Positions 1 to 8,693 of a stretch of DNA of 64,000 nucleotides are shown here, in pieces. The notes beneath the pieces are model-generated. The model was not told the DNA's origin. It did not search any database and was given only the letters and a program-made list of their open reading frames with translations. The stretch spans positions 930,001 to 994,000 of the forward strand of contig OY781533.1 of assembly GCA_963677015.1 (NCBI GenBank), given 5' to 3'. A program made the translations under genes and the position numbers. The DNA comes from G963556115 sp963677015. GTDB lineage: Bacteria; Planctomycetota; SZUA-567. The first letter of the stretch is position 1. Every line of letters starts with the position of its first letter.

Positions 1-30
1 ATTTCGTCATAGAAGATAGCGAGGACAGAT

Positions 31-1536
31 ATGGACAGTGAAGTTTTACGATTTGAGTCAATTACACGGGAATTTCCCGGTGTAAAGGCTTTAGATAATG
101 TATCCTTTAGTGTTAATCAAGGTGAAGTATTTGCTTTGCTAGGCGCAAATGGTGCTGGTAAAAGTACATTGATGAATATTCTTGGTGGAAATATCCCTCC
201 AAGTAGTGGTAAAATTTATATAGATAACCAAGAAAAAAGTTTTTTCTCACCTCAAGATTCACTCAATGCAGGTATAGGGTTTGTCCACCAGGAGATTGCC
301 CTATTTCCTACACTGACTATTGCTGAAAATTTATTTATTAATGGTTACAAAACAAACACTGCCGGCTTATTAACACGCAAAGCAATGGAGGCAGAATGTA
401 CCAGTCTTTTAAAAAAGTTAAATTGTAACCTATCACCAAGAACACTTGTTAAACACCTTGGTGCAGGTGATCAGCAAATGTTAGAAATTGCCAGAGCTTT
501 ATTAATCAATCCGAGAATTCTAATATTAGATGAGCCTACATCATCATTGACCAATTCAGAAAAGCAGAGGTTGTTTAAAACTATTAAGATATTAAAAAAG
601 CAAAATGTTACCGTAATTTATATTTCGCACTTTTTAGATGAAGTCTTTAGCATTTGTGATAGAGCTTTAGTCATGCGTAATGGTTGTTATGCTGGTGAGG
701 GTGATATTAAAGATTTATCTTATGAGAAAATTGTTGGTTTCATGCTAGGTGAAACTGAGTCCGGTATTTACTACTCTCGCGATCATAAGGTTAGCGATAC
801 TCGAACTGTGATGGAAATTGAAAATATATCCCGTAAAGGTGTTCTTGATAATATAAGTTTTTCTGTGAAAGAAGGTGAAGTTTATGGTTTGTGGGGGCTT
901 CTAGGATCTGGTAGAACAGAGTTTATGGAAGCTCTAGCCGGACTTGATGAGGGACTTGATGAGTACAAGGTAACCCTCAAGTTTACTGATGAGAGTATCT
1001 CTCTTAAACCGAGTAAAGCCTTAAGCTATTTTGGTTACCTTACTGAGAATAGACGTGAGAATGGGTTGTTACTTTCATACTCTATTTTAGCTAATATTTC
1101 ATTGGCCAATTTACGCTCATATATATCGACTTGGCCGTTTGTTAACGACAAGAAGATAGCCTCGGAGACAGAAAAATATGTTGAACAGCTTGGTATAAAA
1201 ATATCAGATCTTCAGCAAAGAGTTGAAACTCTCAGTGGCGGCAACCAGCAAAAGGTTATTATTGGAAAGTGGGTACAGAGGGCTCCTAAAATTCTGCTGC
1301 TTGATGAACCAACAAGAGGGCTGGATGTTGGTGCAAAACGCGATGTACACAAAATTATTAATGACTTCGTGGCTAATGGTGCGTCTGTTATTTTTGTTTC
1401 GTCAGATATTGATGAGATGCTCAATATGTGTGATCGTATAACTGTAATTGATCGGGGGCAAATTAAAGGTGAATTTGCAGCGGGAGTTAGCAAGGAAAAA
1501 TTAATGGCTCTAGCGAGTGGGGCAACAGAGGAATAA
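31..1536 (+). CDS. Ribose-type sugar ABC importer, double ATP-binding subunit (RbsA/MglA-like)
   Basis: This is the cytoplasmic ATPase of a CUT2-family sugar importer; it powers uptake of a monosaccharide through the permease encoded next. The 501 residues form two ABC domains, the usual size for RbsA/MglA/XylG. The N-terminal half has a clean Walker A (GANGAGKST, about 38-46) and Walker B (ILILDEPTSS). The C-terminal half has the degenerate P-loop typical of the family (GLLGSGRTE), an LSGGNQQK signature and a second LLLDEPTRG Walker B. A GAGGA-like Shine-Dalgarno precedes the ATG. The permease starts 4 nt after the stop, so the two are co-transcribed. L-fucose isomerase downstream makes L-fucose or a related deoxy/aldo-sugar the likely substrate, but specificity lies in the binding protein, which is outside the window. 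Confidence 0.93.
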   Translation: MDSEVLRFESITREFPGVKALDNVSFSVNQGEVFALLGANGAGKSTLMNILGGNIPPSSGKIYIDNQEKSFFSPQDSLNAGIGFVHQEIALFPTLTIAENLFINGYKTNTAGLLTRKAMEAECTSLLKKLNCNLSPRTLVKHLGAGDQQMLEIARALLINPRILILDEPTSSLTNSEKQRLFKTIKILKKQNVTVIYISHFLDEVFSICDRALVMRNGCYAGEGDIKDLSYEKIVGFMLGETESGIYYSRDHKVSDTRTVMEIENISRKGVLDNISFSVKEGEVYGLWGLLGSGRTEFMEALAGLDEGLDEYKVTLKFTDESISLKPSKALSYFGYLTENRRENGLLLSYSILANISLANLRSYISTWPFVNDKKIASETEKYVEQLGIKISDLQQRVETLSGGNQQKVIIGKWVQRAPKILLLDEPTRGLDVGAKRDVHKIINDFVANGASVIFVSSDIDEMLNMCDRITVIDRGQIKGEFAAGVSKEKLMALASGATEE

Positions 1537-1540
1537 TAAA

Positions 1541-2500
1541 ATGAATAAATTATCAAGAATTCTACTGGCTTATGGCTTTCCTATTGTCCTATTACTGCTG
1601 GTAATAATAATGTCTTTCGTTACCGATAGATTTCTAACATTTTCAAATATTTTCGGGATCCTGCACTCTGCAGTTCCACTATTAATTCTTGGTTGTGGGA
1701 TTGCTTTTGTAATAATGATGGCAGAACTTGATTTATCCATTGGTTCATTGGCATTTTTATGTGCTGCGATCAGCTCTGTACTGATAGAGCGTTATGAGGT
1801 GTCTCAGGTAGTCGCACTACCTCTTATACTTATTATCGGAGCGGTAGCAGGTTTGATAAATGGGCTGGTAATTATCAAATTAAAAGTAAGTTCAATTATT
1901 GCAACAATGGGAGCGATGTTTATTTTTCGTGGCCTGGCTTTGATGATAACAGGATCTCAGGTGGTGCCATTACCAAGTAATCTTAGTACCTTTGGCAACT
2001 TCAGAGTTGGTCCGATATATTTGGATATTATTATTGGAGGAACAATTCTCTTTCTTGTATATCTTCTTCATCAATGGACAGGATTTGGCAGACGCATAAT
2101 GGCAATTGGTAATTCACATGCAACCGCTGCTAAAGTCGGGATAAAGGTGGATAGGTATATAATTACTGCATTTATTCTTTCAGGGGTATTTGCAGCACTG
2201 GCAAGTTTTTTCTCCATGACTCAACTAGGGTCAGTCAGTCTTACGATGGGAGTCGGTTGGGAGTTTAGTGCTATTGGTGCATTGGTTATTGGAGGAATTA
2301 GTTTATTTGGCGGTGAAGGAAGTATCATACCGGGACTTTTACTTGGCGGTATAACTCTTATTCTTTTTGAGAACGCACTCAATCACCTTGGCGCATCACC
2401 ATTCTTATATCCATTTGTTCGTGGTGGATTGATCTTTATCGCGATGTATGCAGACTCACTAAAAAGAAAACTACGCCCTGAAACACAGAGCATGGCGTAG
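1541..2500 (+). CDS. Ribose-type sugar ABC importer, permease (RbsC-like)
   Basis: Inner-membrane channel subunit of the same importer. At 319 residues it matches the RbsC/MglC family (BPD_transp_2) and is built of about 8-10 hydrophobic helices. It contains the family sequence around AELDLSIGSLAF and the late motif EFSAIGALVIGGISLFGGEG, which in this family contacts the ATPase. I start it at the ATG preceded by GAGGAATAATAAA rather than 24 nt upstream, where an in-frame start would overlap the ATPase gene. It sits between the ATPase and fucose isomerase genes and is almost certainly in their operon. Confidence 0.92.
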   Translation: MNKLSRILLAYGFPIVLLLLVIIMSFVTDRFLTFSNIFGILHSAVPLLILGCGIAFVIMMAELDLSIGSLAFLCAAISSVLIERYEVSQVVALPLILIIGAVAGLINGLVIIKLKVSSIIATMGAMFIFRGLALMITGSQVVPLPSNLSTFGNFRVGPIYLDIIIGGTILFLVYLLHQWTGFGRRIMAIGNSHATAAKVGIKVDRYIITAFILSGVFAALASFFSMTQLGSVSLTMGVGWEFSAIGALVIGGISLFGGEGSIIPGLLLGGITLILFENALNHLGASPFLYPFVRGGLIFIAMYADSLKRKLRPETQSMA

Positions 2501-2544
2501 TAGAAGTAATTATACTTAATTGTCTAACTGATATAGGAGAAAAT

Positions 2545-4350
2545 ATGACTGTTATTGTCTCACCAAAGAAAACAAGTGATTGGCGTTACTTTGACGAACG
2601 TCCACGTATTGGTATACGCCCTGTTTTAGAAGGCCGAATGGGCGGAGTGCGGGAAGGGCTCGAAGAGCGTACAATGAGAATGGCAGTGAATGCTGCAGAA
2701 CTTATTTCAAATAATATAAATTATATTGATGGCCTACCTGTTGAGTGTGTTGTTGCTGACAGTTGCATTTGCGGGATTGCTGAAGCCGCTGCTACCCAAG
2801 CTAAATTTAATAAAAACAATGTTCAGATTACAATAACGGTTACTGCATGCTGGGCTTATGGTTCAGAGACGATGGACATGTCTGTTGACACTATAAAAGC
2901 CATCTGGGGATTTAATGGGACAGAAAGGCCTGGAGCAGTATACCTGGCGGCGACGTTGGCTGGCTATGCTCAAAAGGGCTTGCCTGTATTTAGTATCTAT
3001 GGTCAAGATGTACAAGATGCTGATGATGAAAGTATTCCTGATGACGTACAGCTTAAGTTATTGCAATTTGCTCGTTCGGCTCTGGCAGTAGCGACGATGC
3101 GTGGTAAAAGTTATCTATCAATAGGTTCCGTATCTATGGGAATTGCCGGCAGTATGATAGATGAAGAATTCTTTCAAAATTACCTAGGTATGCGAAATGA
3201 ATATACTGATATGAGTGAGCTTGATCGTAGAATTCAAGAAGGTATTTACGATGAGGAAGAGTATCAACAGGCAAAAGAGTGGGTAAGAGATAATATTATT
3301 ATTGGTGAAGATATAAATACTGAGCAAAGCAAGACGGCTGAGGAATACCTTGCTGATATTGATGAATCTATAAAAATGACAATCATTACTAAAGACCTGA
3401 TGATTGGTAATAATAAACTTGCTGACAAAGGTTTCTTTGAAGAATCTCTAGGGCATAACGCAATTGTCTCAGGTTTCCAAGGACAGAGGCATTGGACAGA
3501 CTATCGTTCTACCGGTGATTTCATGGAAACAATCATGAACTCATCTTTTGATTGGACTGGAACCCGGCAACCTTATATTGTTGCAACCGAGAATGATTCT
3601 CTAAATGGTGTATCGATGCTCTTTGGGACTCTATTGACACAGCAGGCACAGATATTTAGCGATGTCCGCACATACTGGAGTCCAGAAGCCGTTAAGAGAG
3701 TCACCGGTTATAACCTCGTCGGCAAAGCAGAGAATGGTTTCATCCATATGATTAATTCTGGATCATCTTGTCTTGATGGCACTGGAGAACAGGTAGATCA
3801 CGGCAGTCCAGCGATTAAACCTTTCTGGAACGTCACCAAAGAGGACACCTGCGCTTGTATAAAAGCTGCTAAATTCTGCCCTGCTGATAGAGCCCTCTTT
3901 AAAGGTGGTGGATTTTCTGTTGATTATACAACAAAGGGTGGTATGCCTATGACGATGTACAGGATTAATTTGGTTCAAGGGAAATTCCCGGTATTACAGC
4001 TAGCTGAAGGCTGGTCCATAGAGCTACCCGAAGAAGTACATAATACAATCGACTGTAGAACGAGCCCTACATGGCCTACAACCTGGTTTGCTCCACGCTT
4101 AAGCGGGGAAGGAAACTTTACCAGTGTCTATCAAGTAATGACAAATTGGGGGGCAAATCACGCGGCAATAAGTTTCGGTCATATTGGCAGCGAATTACTT
4201 ACTCTAGCATCCATGTTACGAATTCCTGTTTCTATGCATAATGTCAACCGGGAAAAGATCTATCGCCCCGATACGTGGAAGTTATTTGGGATGAATAAAG
4301 AAGGTGCAGATTATAGAGCTTGCGAAAGTTTTGGACCATTATACAAATAG
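2545..4350 (+). CDS. fucI: L-fucose isomerase
   Basis: Converts L-fucose to L-fuculose (and often D-arabinose to D-ribulose) in the cytoplasm, the first step of fucose catabolism. At 601 residues it has the family's full length. Long blocks match the known enzymes: GFQGQRHWTDY, VATENDSLNGVSMLFG, ADVRTYWSPEA-like sequence (here SDVRTYWSPEA), WPTTWFAPRL and DYRACESFGPLYK. The Mn2+ ligands known from E. coli FucI (Glu, Asp, His) fall in the conserved FQGQRHW, TENDS and late histidine blocks, all present. A strong GGAGAAA Shine-Dalgarno precedes the ATG, and the gene lies 44 nt after the permease. No fuculokinase or aldolase gene follows, so those are elsewhere in the genome. Confidence 0.95.
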   Translation: MTVIVSPKKTSDWRYFDERPRIGIRPVLEGRMGGVREGLEERTMRMAVNAAELISNNINYIDGLPVECVVADSCICGIAEAAATQAKFNKNNVQITITVTACWAYGSETMDMSVDTIKAIWGFNGTERPGAVYLAATLAGYAQKGLPVFSIYGQDVQDADDESIPDDVQLKLLQFARSALAVATMRGKSYLSIGSVSMGIAGSMIDEEFFQNYLGMRNEYTDMSELDRRIQEGIYDEEEYQQAKEWVRDNIIIGEDINTEQSKTAEEYLADIDESIKMTIITKDLMIGNNKLADKGFFEESLGHNAIVSGFQGQRHWTDYRSTGDFMETIMNSSFDWTGTRQPYIVATENDSLNGVSMLFGTLLTQQAQIFSDVRTYWSPEAVKRVTGYNLVGKAENGFIHMINSGSSCLDGTGEQVDHGSPAIKPFWNVTKEDTCACIKAAKFCPADRALFKGGGFSVDYTTKGGMPMTMYRINLVQGKFPVLQLAEGWSIELPEEVHNTIDCRTSPTWPTTWFAPRLSGEGNFTSVYQVMTNWGANHAAISFGHIGSELLTLASMLRIPVSMHNVNREKIYRPDTWKLFGMNKEGADYRACESFGPLYK

Positions 4351-4436
4351 GTTATAATTATTAATTATTTTATCATTTACCAATCTTCAAGCAGGTAACT
4401 TATAAATAAAAGCTCTAAACATTCATTATATTTTAG

Positions 4437-4476
4437 ACCTCACTGATAAGCCATTATTATCAGTAGAGGTTTTTTA
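4437..4476 (+). terminator. Rho-independent terminator of the sugar operon
   Basis: Inverted repeat CCTCACTGATAA / TTATCAGTAGAGG with a seven-base loop, followed by a run of six T. It is 87 nt after the fucI stop and faces the convergent anfA gene, so it ends the sugar operon. Confidence 0.85.
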
Positions 4477-4736
4477 AAATTACACGAAGTATATTAGATT
4501 ATACTTATCAATAATGGTGTGGAAAAACAGGACGGTAGTTAGGAGAACTTTTGTTTTTACATAATCTGTTGATGTAATATTTTCAGTTTTAAACACTTAT
4601 TATAATAATTATAAATCAAAATTGAACTTTAATTCTTTACTAAATTTGTTTTGTTATCAAGAAATTCGAGATATTGTTTAGGATATTAGCATTGATAAAA
4701 TGTAATAATTACTTTAATTGTGCAATGGGGTAATAG
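4477..4736. other. AT-rich intergenic DNA between converging fucI and anfA
   Basis: Very AT-rich sequence with no open frame of note. Together with the stretch just before the terminator it separates two convergent operons. I see no second clear terminator for the leftward anfA transcript. Confidence 0.5.
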
Positions 4737-6305
4737 TTACTTAAATTTGTGATAATCTATTTTATATTTATTAAGTCTTAATCCTAGCATTCTTCTGGTA
4801 ATCCCCAGATATTCTGCTGCATGTGTGACGCAGCCCTTTGATTGCTGTAAAGCGTCAATAATCGATTCATATTCGAGAAAATCAATTTTAGAAGAAAACC
4901 CGTAGTTCTTTATAAAATCGGTATTATGTAATAGCGGAGACAGATTGTAGCTGTTTATCAGGTTACCTTCACATAAAATAACAGCACGCTCAATAATATT
5001 CTCAAGCTCTCTGACATTACCCGGCCAGGAGTAACTCATCAATATTTTAAGTGCTAATGCAGAAAGGCCGATAATATCCTTTTGCGATTGCTTAGCACAT
5101 TGAAGTATAAAGTGATCACAGAGTAGAGCTATATCACTCTTTCGTTCACGAAGTGGCGGAATTATAATTGGAAAGACATTAAGACGATAAAATAAATCCT
5201 CTCTAAAGTCTTTATTGTATACCATTTCCTGTAGATTACGGTTGGTTGCAGATATTATTCTGATATTAACTTTAATTGGCTTTGTCCCGCCAACACGTTC
5301 GAATGTTCGTTCCTGTATTACCCGGAGAAGTTTCGCCTGCATAGGGAGGGATAATTCGCCAATTTCATCGAGAAATATTGTTCCACCATCAGCTTTTTCA
5401 AAACGTCCGATATGTTTTGTGCTGGCACCAGTAAATGCTCCCTTCTCATGACCGAATAATTCGCTCTCAATAATATTCTCGGGGAGTGCTGCGCAATTAA
5501 ATTTTACAAAAGGACCTTTAGCATGTAAGCTGTTATAATGAATTGCATTTGCAAAAACTTCTTTGCCGACACCGCTTTCACCAAGAATTAAAACTGTTGT
5601 TTGTGTTGGTGAAATTTTTTCTACCATATTGTATACTTCTTTCATTTTTGTTGAATTACCAATAATATTTTTGGGATGAAATTTATCAGTTAATGCAATA
5701 TTTAGCCTTTTGTTCTCACTTTCCCAGTAAGGCTTTTCTTCATTTTCCAATAAATAAAGGTCAATTGACTGTGCTAAAATTGAGGCTATAAAATTTAGAA
5801 TATCTATATCATTGTTTAAAACTAATTCATTGGTATATTTTTTTTCAATGCTGATTGTTCCCAATACTTTTTCACCTCGGTGAATTGGAATGCAAATAAA
5901 TGAATAATCAAGACGATCCCCGTAACGGTTATGGGTTCGGTTAAGAAATTCTGGCTCATCACGTATTTTAGGCACGATAATAGGCAGACCTGTTTCTACT
6001 ACTTTTCCTGTAATGCCTTCACCAATATTATAGACTCCTCTTGTCATTTCTATATCTGACAGCCCGATGCTATGTTGTACAAAGATCCTTCCTGTTCTAT
6101 GATGGTAGATCATAAACATTCCGCACGCTACTTTCATATAGTTCTTCATAATTTTTAAAAGTATTGTAACTGTTGTTTTAAGATCTGCGCAAGTATTAAT
6201 AGCTGATCCCATTTCATACAAAAACGGCATTACCATAGTACTGCATACTTTGTTATTGCATTTAATTCTTGTTGAAGTCATTAGATTCTCACTTTTTGTA
6301 TTCAT
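4737..6305 (-). CDS. anfA: Sigma-54-dependent nitrogenase activator, AnfA/NifA type
   Basis: Enhancer-binding protein that would drive sigma-54 RNA polymerase at nitrogenase promoters. Its 522 residues are an N-terminal GAF domain (about 30-195), an AAA+ domain (about 213-440) and a C-terminal Fis-type helix-turn-helix (about 475-515). The AAA+ domain has Walker A GESGVGKE, the sigma-54-contacting GAFTGA loop and a Walker B ending in FLDEIGEL. A Cys-X4-Cys pair lies at residues 16 and 21 ahead of the GAF domain; A. vinelandii AnfA is known for an N-terminal cysteine pair needed for activity. The gene starts 5 nt after nifV, so translation is probably coupled. An in-frame ATG at codon 9 is an alternative start. 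I prefer AnfA over NifA because the only nitrogenase here is iron-only, but the name is inferred from context. Confidence 0.85.
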   Translation of the reverse strand: MNTKSENLMTSTRIKCNNKVCSTMVMPFLYEMGSAINTCADLKTTVTILLKIMKNYMKVACGMFMIYHHRTGRIFVQHSIGLSDIEMTRGVYNIGEGITGKVVETGLPIIVPKIRDEPEFLNRTHNRYGDRLDYSFICIPIHRGEKVLGTISIEKKYTNELVLNNDIDILNFIASILAQSIDLYLLENEEKPYWESENKRLNIALTDKFHPKNIIGNSTKMKEVYNMVEKISPTQTTVLILGESGVGKEVFANAIHYNSLHAKGPFVKFNCAALPENIIESELFGHEKGAFTGASTKHIGRFEKADGGTIFLDEIGELSLPMQAKLLRVIQERTFERVGGTKPIKVNIRIISATNRNLQEMVYNKDFREDLFYRLNVFPIIIPPLRERKSDIALLCDHFILQCAKQSQKDIIGLSALALKILMSYSWPGNVRELENIIERAVILCEGNLINSYNLSPLLHNTDFIKNYGFSSKIDFLEYESIIDALQQSKGCVTHAAEYLGITRRMLGLRLNKYKIDYHKFK

Positions 6306-6310
6306 AGACG

Positions 6311-7459
6311 CTATGGATTAATTTTTTTGAGATATTCTGTAAATTCCTGAGCTGCATTTATACCTTTACGGTAAGACATTTTTTGTCTGAGGATTGACAT
6401 GAACTTTGCCGATTGTTCCGTAGAAAGTTGATATCCTCGATGATTTGCAGCATATTTCAAAGATGATGTTCCAGAGTGTTTTCCAATAACAAAATGTCGT
6501 TTTTCTTCTAATAGTTCTGGAGAAAATAATTCATAGGTTTTCGGTGATTTGATGAGTCCATCAACGTGAATCCCCGATTCGTGAGTAAATATACCATTAC
6601 CAAATATTGGTTTTGTTGGTAAAATGCATTTTTGTGAATACGCTGATACTTTTTTACAGATTATTTTTAGATCCTTCAAATTAAATGACTGAAATTTGTT
6701 TTCAAGAAAATAGAAAATTCCGATAAGTTCTTCTAATGCGGTATTTCCTGCTCGCTCACCAAGTCCTAGTAATGAGCAAGATATAGTATTGGCACCAGCT
6801 TTCCAAGCACATATGGAATTTGCGGTGGCAAGGCCGAAATCATTGTGTGCATGGAAATCGATTGGGATTTTAAATGTAGAACATAATGTCTTTAAAATTT
6901 TGTAGGTCTTGTCTGGTACGAGTGTGCCGAGAGTATCAGCATATCGTATTCTGGAAACACCGAGATTAATAGCGTGATCAAAGATTACAAGCAGAGTCTT
7001 AATATCGGTACGGGAGGCGTCTTCTGCACCGAATGAAACTGTCATTCCTTCTTTTTTTGCCAGAGAGATTACTGATTCCATCTGTCGCTGAACCCATGTA
7101 ATATCCTTCTTAAGTTTGAGTGACAGCATCTCTGTACTCAATGGAACAGAAAAATGAGCATGGGTAGTGCCTGTTTTGAGTGCAGCAAAAAGATCGTTTA
7201 TATTAAGCCTATTCCAGGTTATTAATTCTGCCTTGAAATTCATTGCTACCAGTTGGTGAATAAGTTTCTGCTCTTCTAAGCCCATGCTAGGAACACCAAC
7301 CTCAATTATTGGAATGTTCAGGTGGTCAAGACTTTGCACAATTTCTATCTTTTCATGATTTGTGAAGTATAGCCCTGGGGTCTGTTCGCCATCACGTAAG
7401 GTTGTGTCTAGTAATATCGGGTTTGTCATAATAACTTTGTCTTTCATGTGATATTTCAT
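6311..7459 (-). CDS. nifV: Homocitrate synthase (NifV type)
   Basis: Condenses acetyl-CoA with 2-oxoglutarate to (R)-homocitrate, the organic ligand of nitrogenase cofactors. The 382 residues form an HMGL-like TIM barrel. Visible family marks are the N-terminal LLDTTLRDGEQTPG, the HAHNDFGLATAN metal-binding motif and the GLGERAGNTALEE block. The later HESGIHVDG and GKHSGTSSL segments are those shared by homocitrate and isopropylmalate synthases. The length lacks the LeuA regulatory domain, as expected for NifV. The start is uncertain: ATG at 7459 or an in-frame ATG ten codons later, directly before TNPILLDTT. It lies between the NifX-like gene and anfA in one leftward operon. Confidence 0.92.
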   Translation of the reverse strand: MKYHMKDKVIMTNPILLDTTLRDGEQTPGLYFTNHEKIEIVQSLDHLNIPIIEVGVPSMGLEEQKLIHQLVAMNFKAELITWNRLNINDLFAALKTGTTHAHFSVPLSTEMLSLKLKKDITWVQRQMESVISLAKKEGMTVSFGAEDASRTDIKTLLVIFDHAINLGVSRIRYADTLGTLVPDKTYKILKTLCSTFKIPIDFHAHNDFGLATANSICAWKAGANTISCSLLGLGERAGNTALEELIGIFYFLENKFQSFNLKDLKIICKKVSAYSQKCILPTKPIFGNGIFTHESGIHVDGLIKSPKTYELFSPELLEEKRHFVIGKHSGTSSLKYAANHRGYQLSTEQSAKFMSILRQKMSYRKGINAAQEFTEYLKKINP

Positions 7460-7508
7460 TAACTTATTGCCAATATTGCAGAATGAATATCATGTGATTT
7501 GTAGAGTT

Positions 7509-7958
7509 TTATCCATTCATGCAGCCACATCCTCCGTTGTAATTTTCGTTTTCACCTTTGCAACAATTACTATCATTATTATTTCCACAAAAATTATTCA
7601 TGATAAACGGTATATCACTTTCACCAGCAATAATTATTTCTAAGTTTGAAAGTATGTCTGGCATATTCCCTTTTACTGTTCGTACAAGGATTCCCTGATC
7701 ACGTAAAAAAGTTTTAGCAGTTTGGTTCATGCTGCCGGCAATCAGAATTTTACAATCTTTAAGAAGGTTACAGGTAGTCTCTAGGCGTGTATTGCCAACG
7801 AGCTTTGGTGATATCGACCGCATATCAAGCAGCATAGGGTTGGAGCCGGAAATATCATATATTAGAAAATGATCTGATTCTTCGAGTGGTGGGCCAACTT
7901 TATTGCCATCAATGCTAGAAATAGCAATATGTTGTCGTGATGAGTTGTGTGTATTCAT
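7509..7958 (-). CDS. NifX/NifB-C-type nitrogenase cofactor-binding protein
   Basis: A 149-residue protein of the dinitrogenase iron-molybdenum cofactor (NifX/NafY/NifB C-terminal) family; members bind or carry cofactor precursors during nitrogenase maturation. The segment IAISSIDGNKVGPPLEESDHFLIYD matches the family start in pieces (GxxVxxxFGxxxxFxIYD-like), followed by a domain of alternating strands and helices. The C-terminus is a Cys-rich tail of six cysteines (NFCGN, NCC and GGCGCMNG segments), probably for metal or cluster binding. AGGAGG lies at ideal distance from the ATG. It is first in the leftward operon behind a -24/-12-like element. Which cofactor step it serves cannot be told from sequence; nifB itself is not in the window. 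Confidence 0.8.
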   Translation of the reverse strand: MNTHNSSRQHIAISSIDGNKVGPPLEESDHFLIYDISGSNPMLLDMRSISPKLVGNTRLETTCNLLKDCKILIAGSMNQTAKTFLRDQGILVRTVKGNMPDILSNLEIIIAGESDIPFIMNNFCGNNNDSNCCKGENENYNGGCGCMNG

Positions 7959-8009
7959 TGTTTTCCTCCTTAATAGCTGTAGTGGACAGTAATACGTTAT
8001 AGGGGTATT

Positions 8010-8025
8010 AACAAGAATAGTGCCA
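8010..8025 (-). promoter_or_regulatory. Sigma-54 (-24/-12) promoter for the nifX-nifV-anfA operon
   Basis: Read on the minus strand the site is TGGCAC-N5-TTGTT, against the consensus TGGCAC-N5-TTGCW. The only departure is T for C at -12. Predicted initiation is near 8000, about 40 nt upstream of the first start codon. The product of the third gene is itself a sigma-54 activator, so autoactivation is possible. Confidence 0.6.
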
Positions 8026-8190
8026 GATTAAAATAGTGTTAAATAATATGTTTATAGCTTAATAAAAGAGCTTTGAAAAATTTTGTGTATGCTTATAACA
8101 TCATGCTGTTATTATGGATGTATAATAGCTGTAGTTAATTTGAGTGTCATAATGATGCAAATAAATTTTAATTATAATGACCCTATACAT

Positions 8191-8206
8191 TGTACGTTTT
8201 TGAACA
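8191..8206. promoter_or_regulatory. NifA-type upstream activator site (TGT-N10-ACA)
   Basis: TGT-N10-ACA within a longer palindrome ATTGT...ACAAT. It lies about 170 bp upstream of the leftward -24 element, a normal enhancer distance, and about 400 bp upstream of the rightward candidate promoter. It is the only exact match I found in this intergenic region. Binding by the AnfA-like protein is inferred. Confidence 0.5.
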
Positions 8207-8602
8207 ATTCAATGCTAAAATTGTTAAATTTAGATTAAATTAATTTTGAGCGCAAAAGTTGTGGTCGCGTTTATAACCATAACTTCAATTATATTCAATA
8301 TTAATAAGGATTATTAAAAGAATTATCCTTGAATATTACAAAACTAAACTCTTTTGAAATTGGATAATTCAATATACTTTCTCAAACAATTATAATCTTT
8401 CTGTTATGTATTTCTAATAAAGTGTATTGTGGTGAATTTATAAAAATTGACTGCAATTATAATTATTATCTTAAGTTTTTTTCTAAAAGTTATATGCGGG
8501 TGTTTTCTTTTTGTAATGTAAAACATACATGCCGATTTAATTTAGTCTGAATAATAATTTGGTAGTTTTGATTGGTTATAAGATTTGCTGAATATTTATT
8601 AA

Positions 8603-8618
8603 TGGAACATCATTTGAA
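8603..8618 (+). promoter_or_regulatory. Candidate sigma-54 promoter of the anf operon
   Basis: TGGAAC-N5-TTGAA, compared with TGGCAC-N5-TTGCW. GG and TTG spacing is right, but the normally invariant C of the -12 GC is A. Initiation would fall near 8629, giving a leader of about 65 nt. It is the best-placed match, not a strong one. Confidence 0.4.
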
Positions 8619-8631
8619 TATAACTCAAGTA

Positions 8632-8655
8632 ATGACGTTCAGATTGGAAGGTCAT
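8632..8655 (+). other. Hairpin in the anfH leader
   Basis: ATGAC-G-TTC and GAA-G-GTCAT pair around a six-base loop. The hairpin would begin within a few bases of the predicted transcript 5' end, 38 nt ahead of the anfH start. A 5' stem can protect an mRNA, but the role here is a guess. Confidence 0.4.
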
Positions 8656-8693
8656 ATTTTCAGGGGCAGTACACTATCAACAGGAGAGTTATT

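Larger units (their letters stand above)
7959..8693. other. Divergent control region between the nifX and anf operons
   Basis: A 735-bp gene-free, very AT-rich region separating the two nitrogenase operons. It contains the two -24/-12-like elements, the TGT-N10-ACA site and the leader hairpin listed separately. I see no open frame or riboswitch-like fold in the rest. Confidence 0.7.

Noticed and set aside
8572..8589. Sigma-54-like TTGG...TTTGCT upstream of anfH
   Set aside because: GG and GC are 11 nt apart instead of the required 10.
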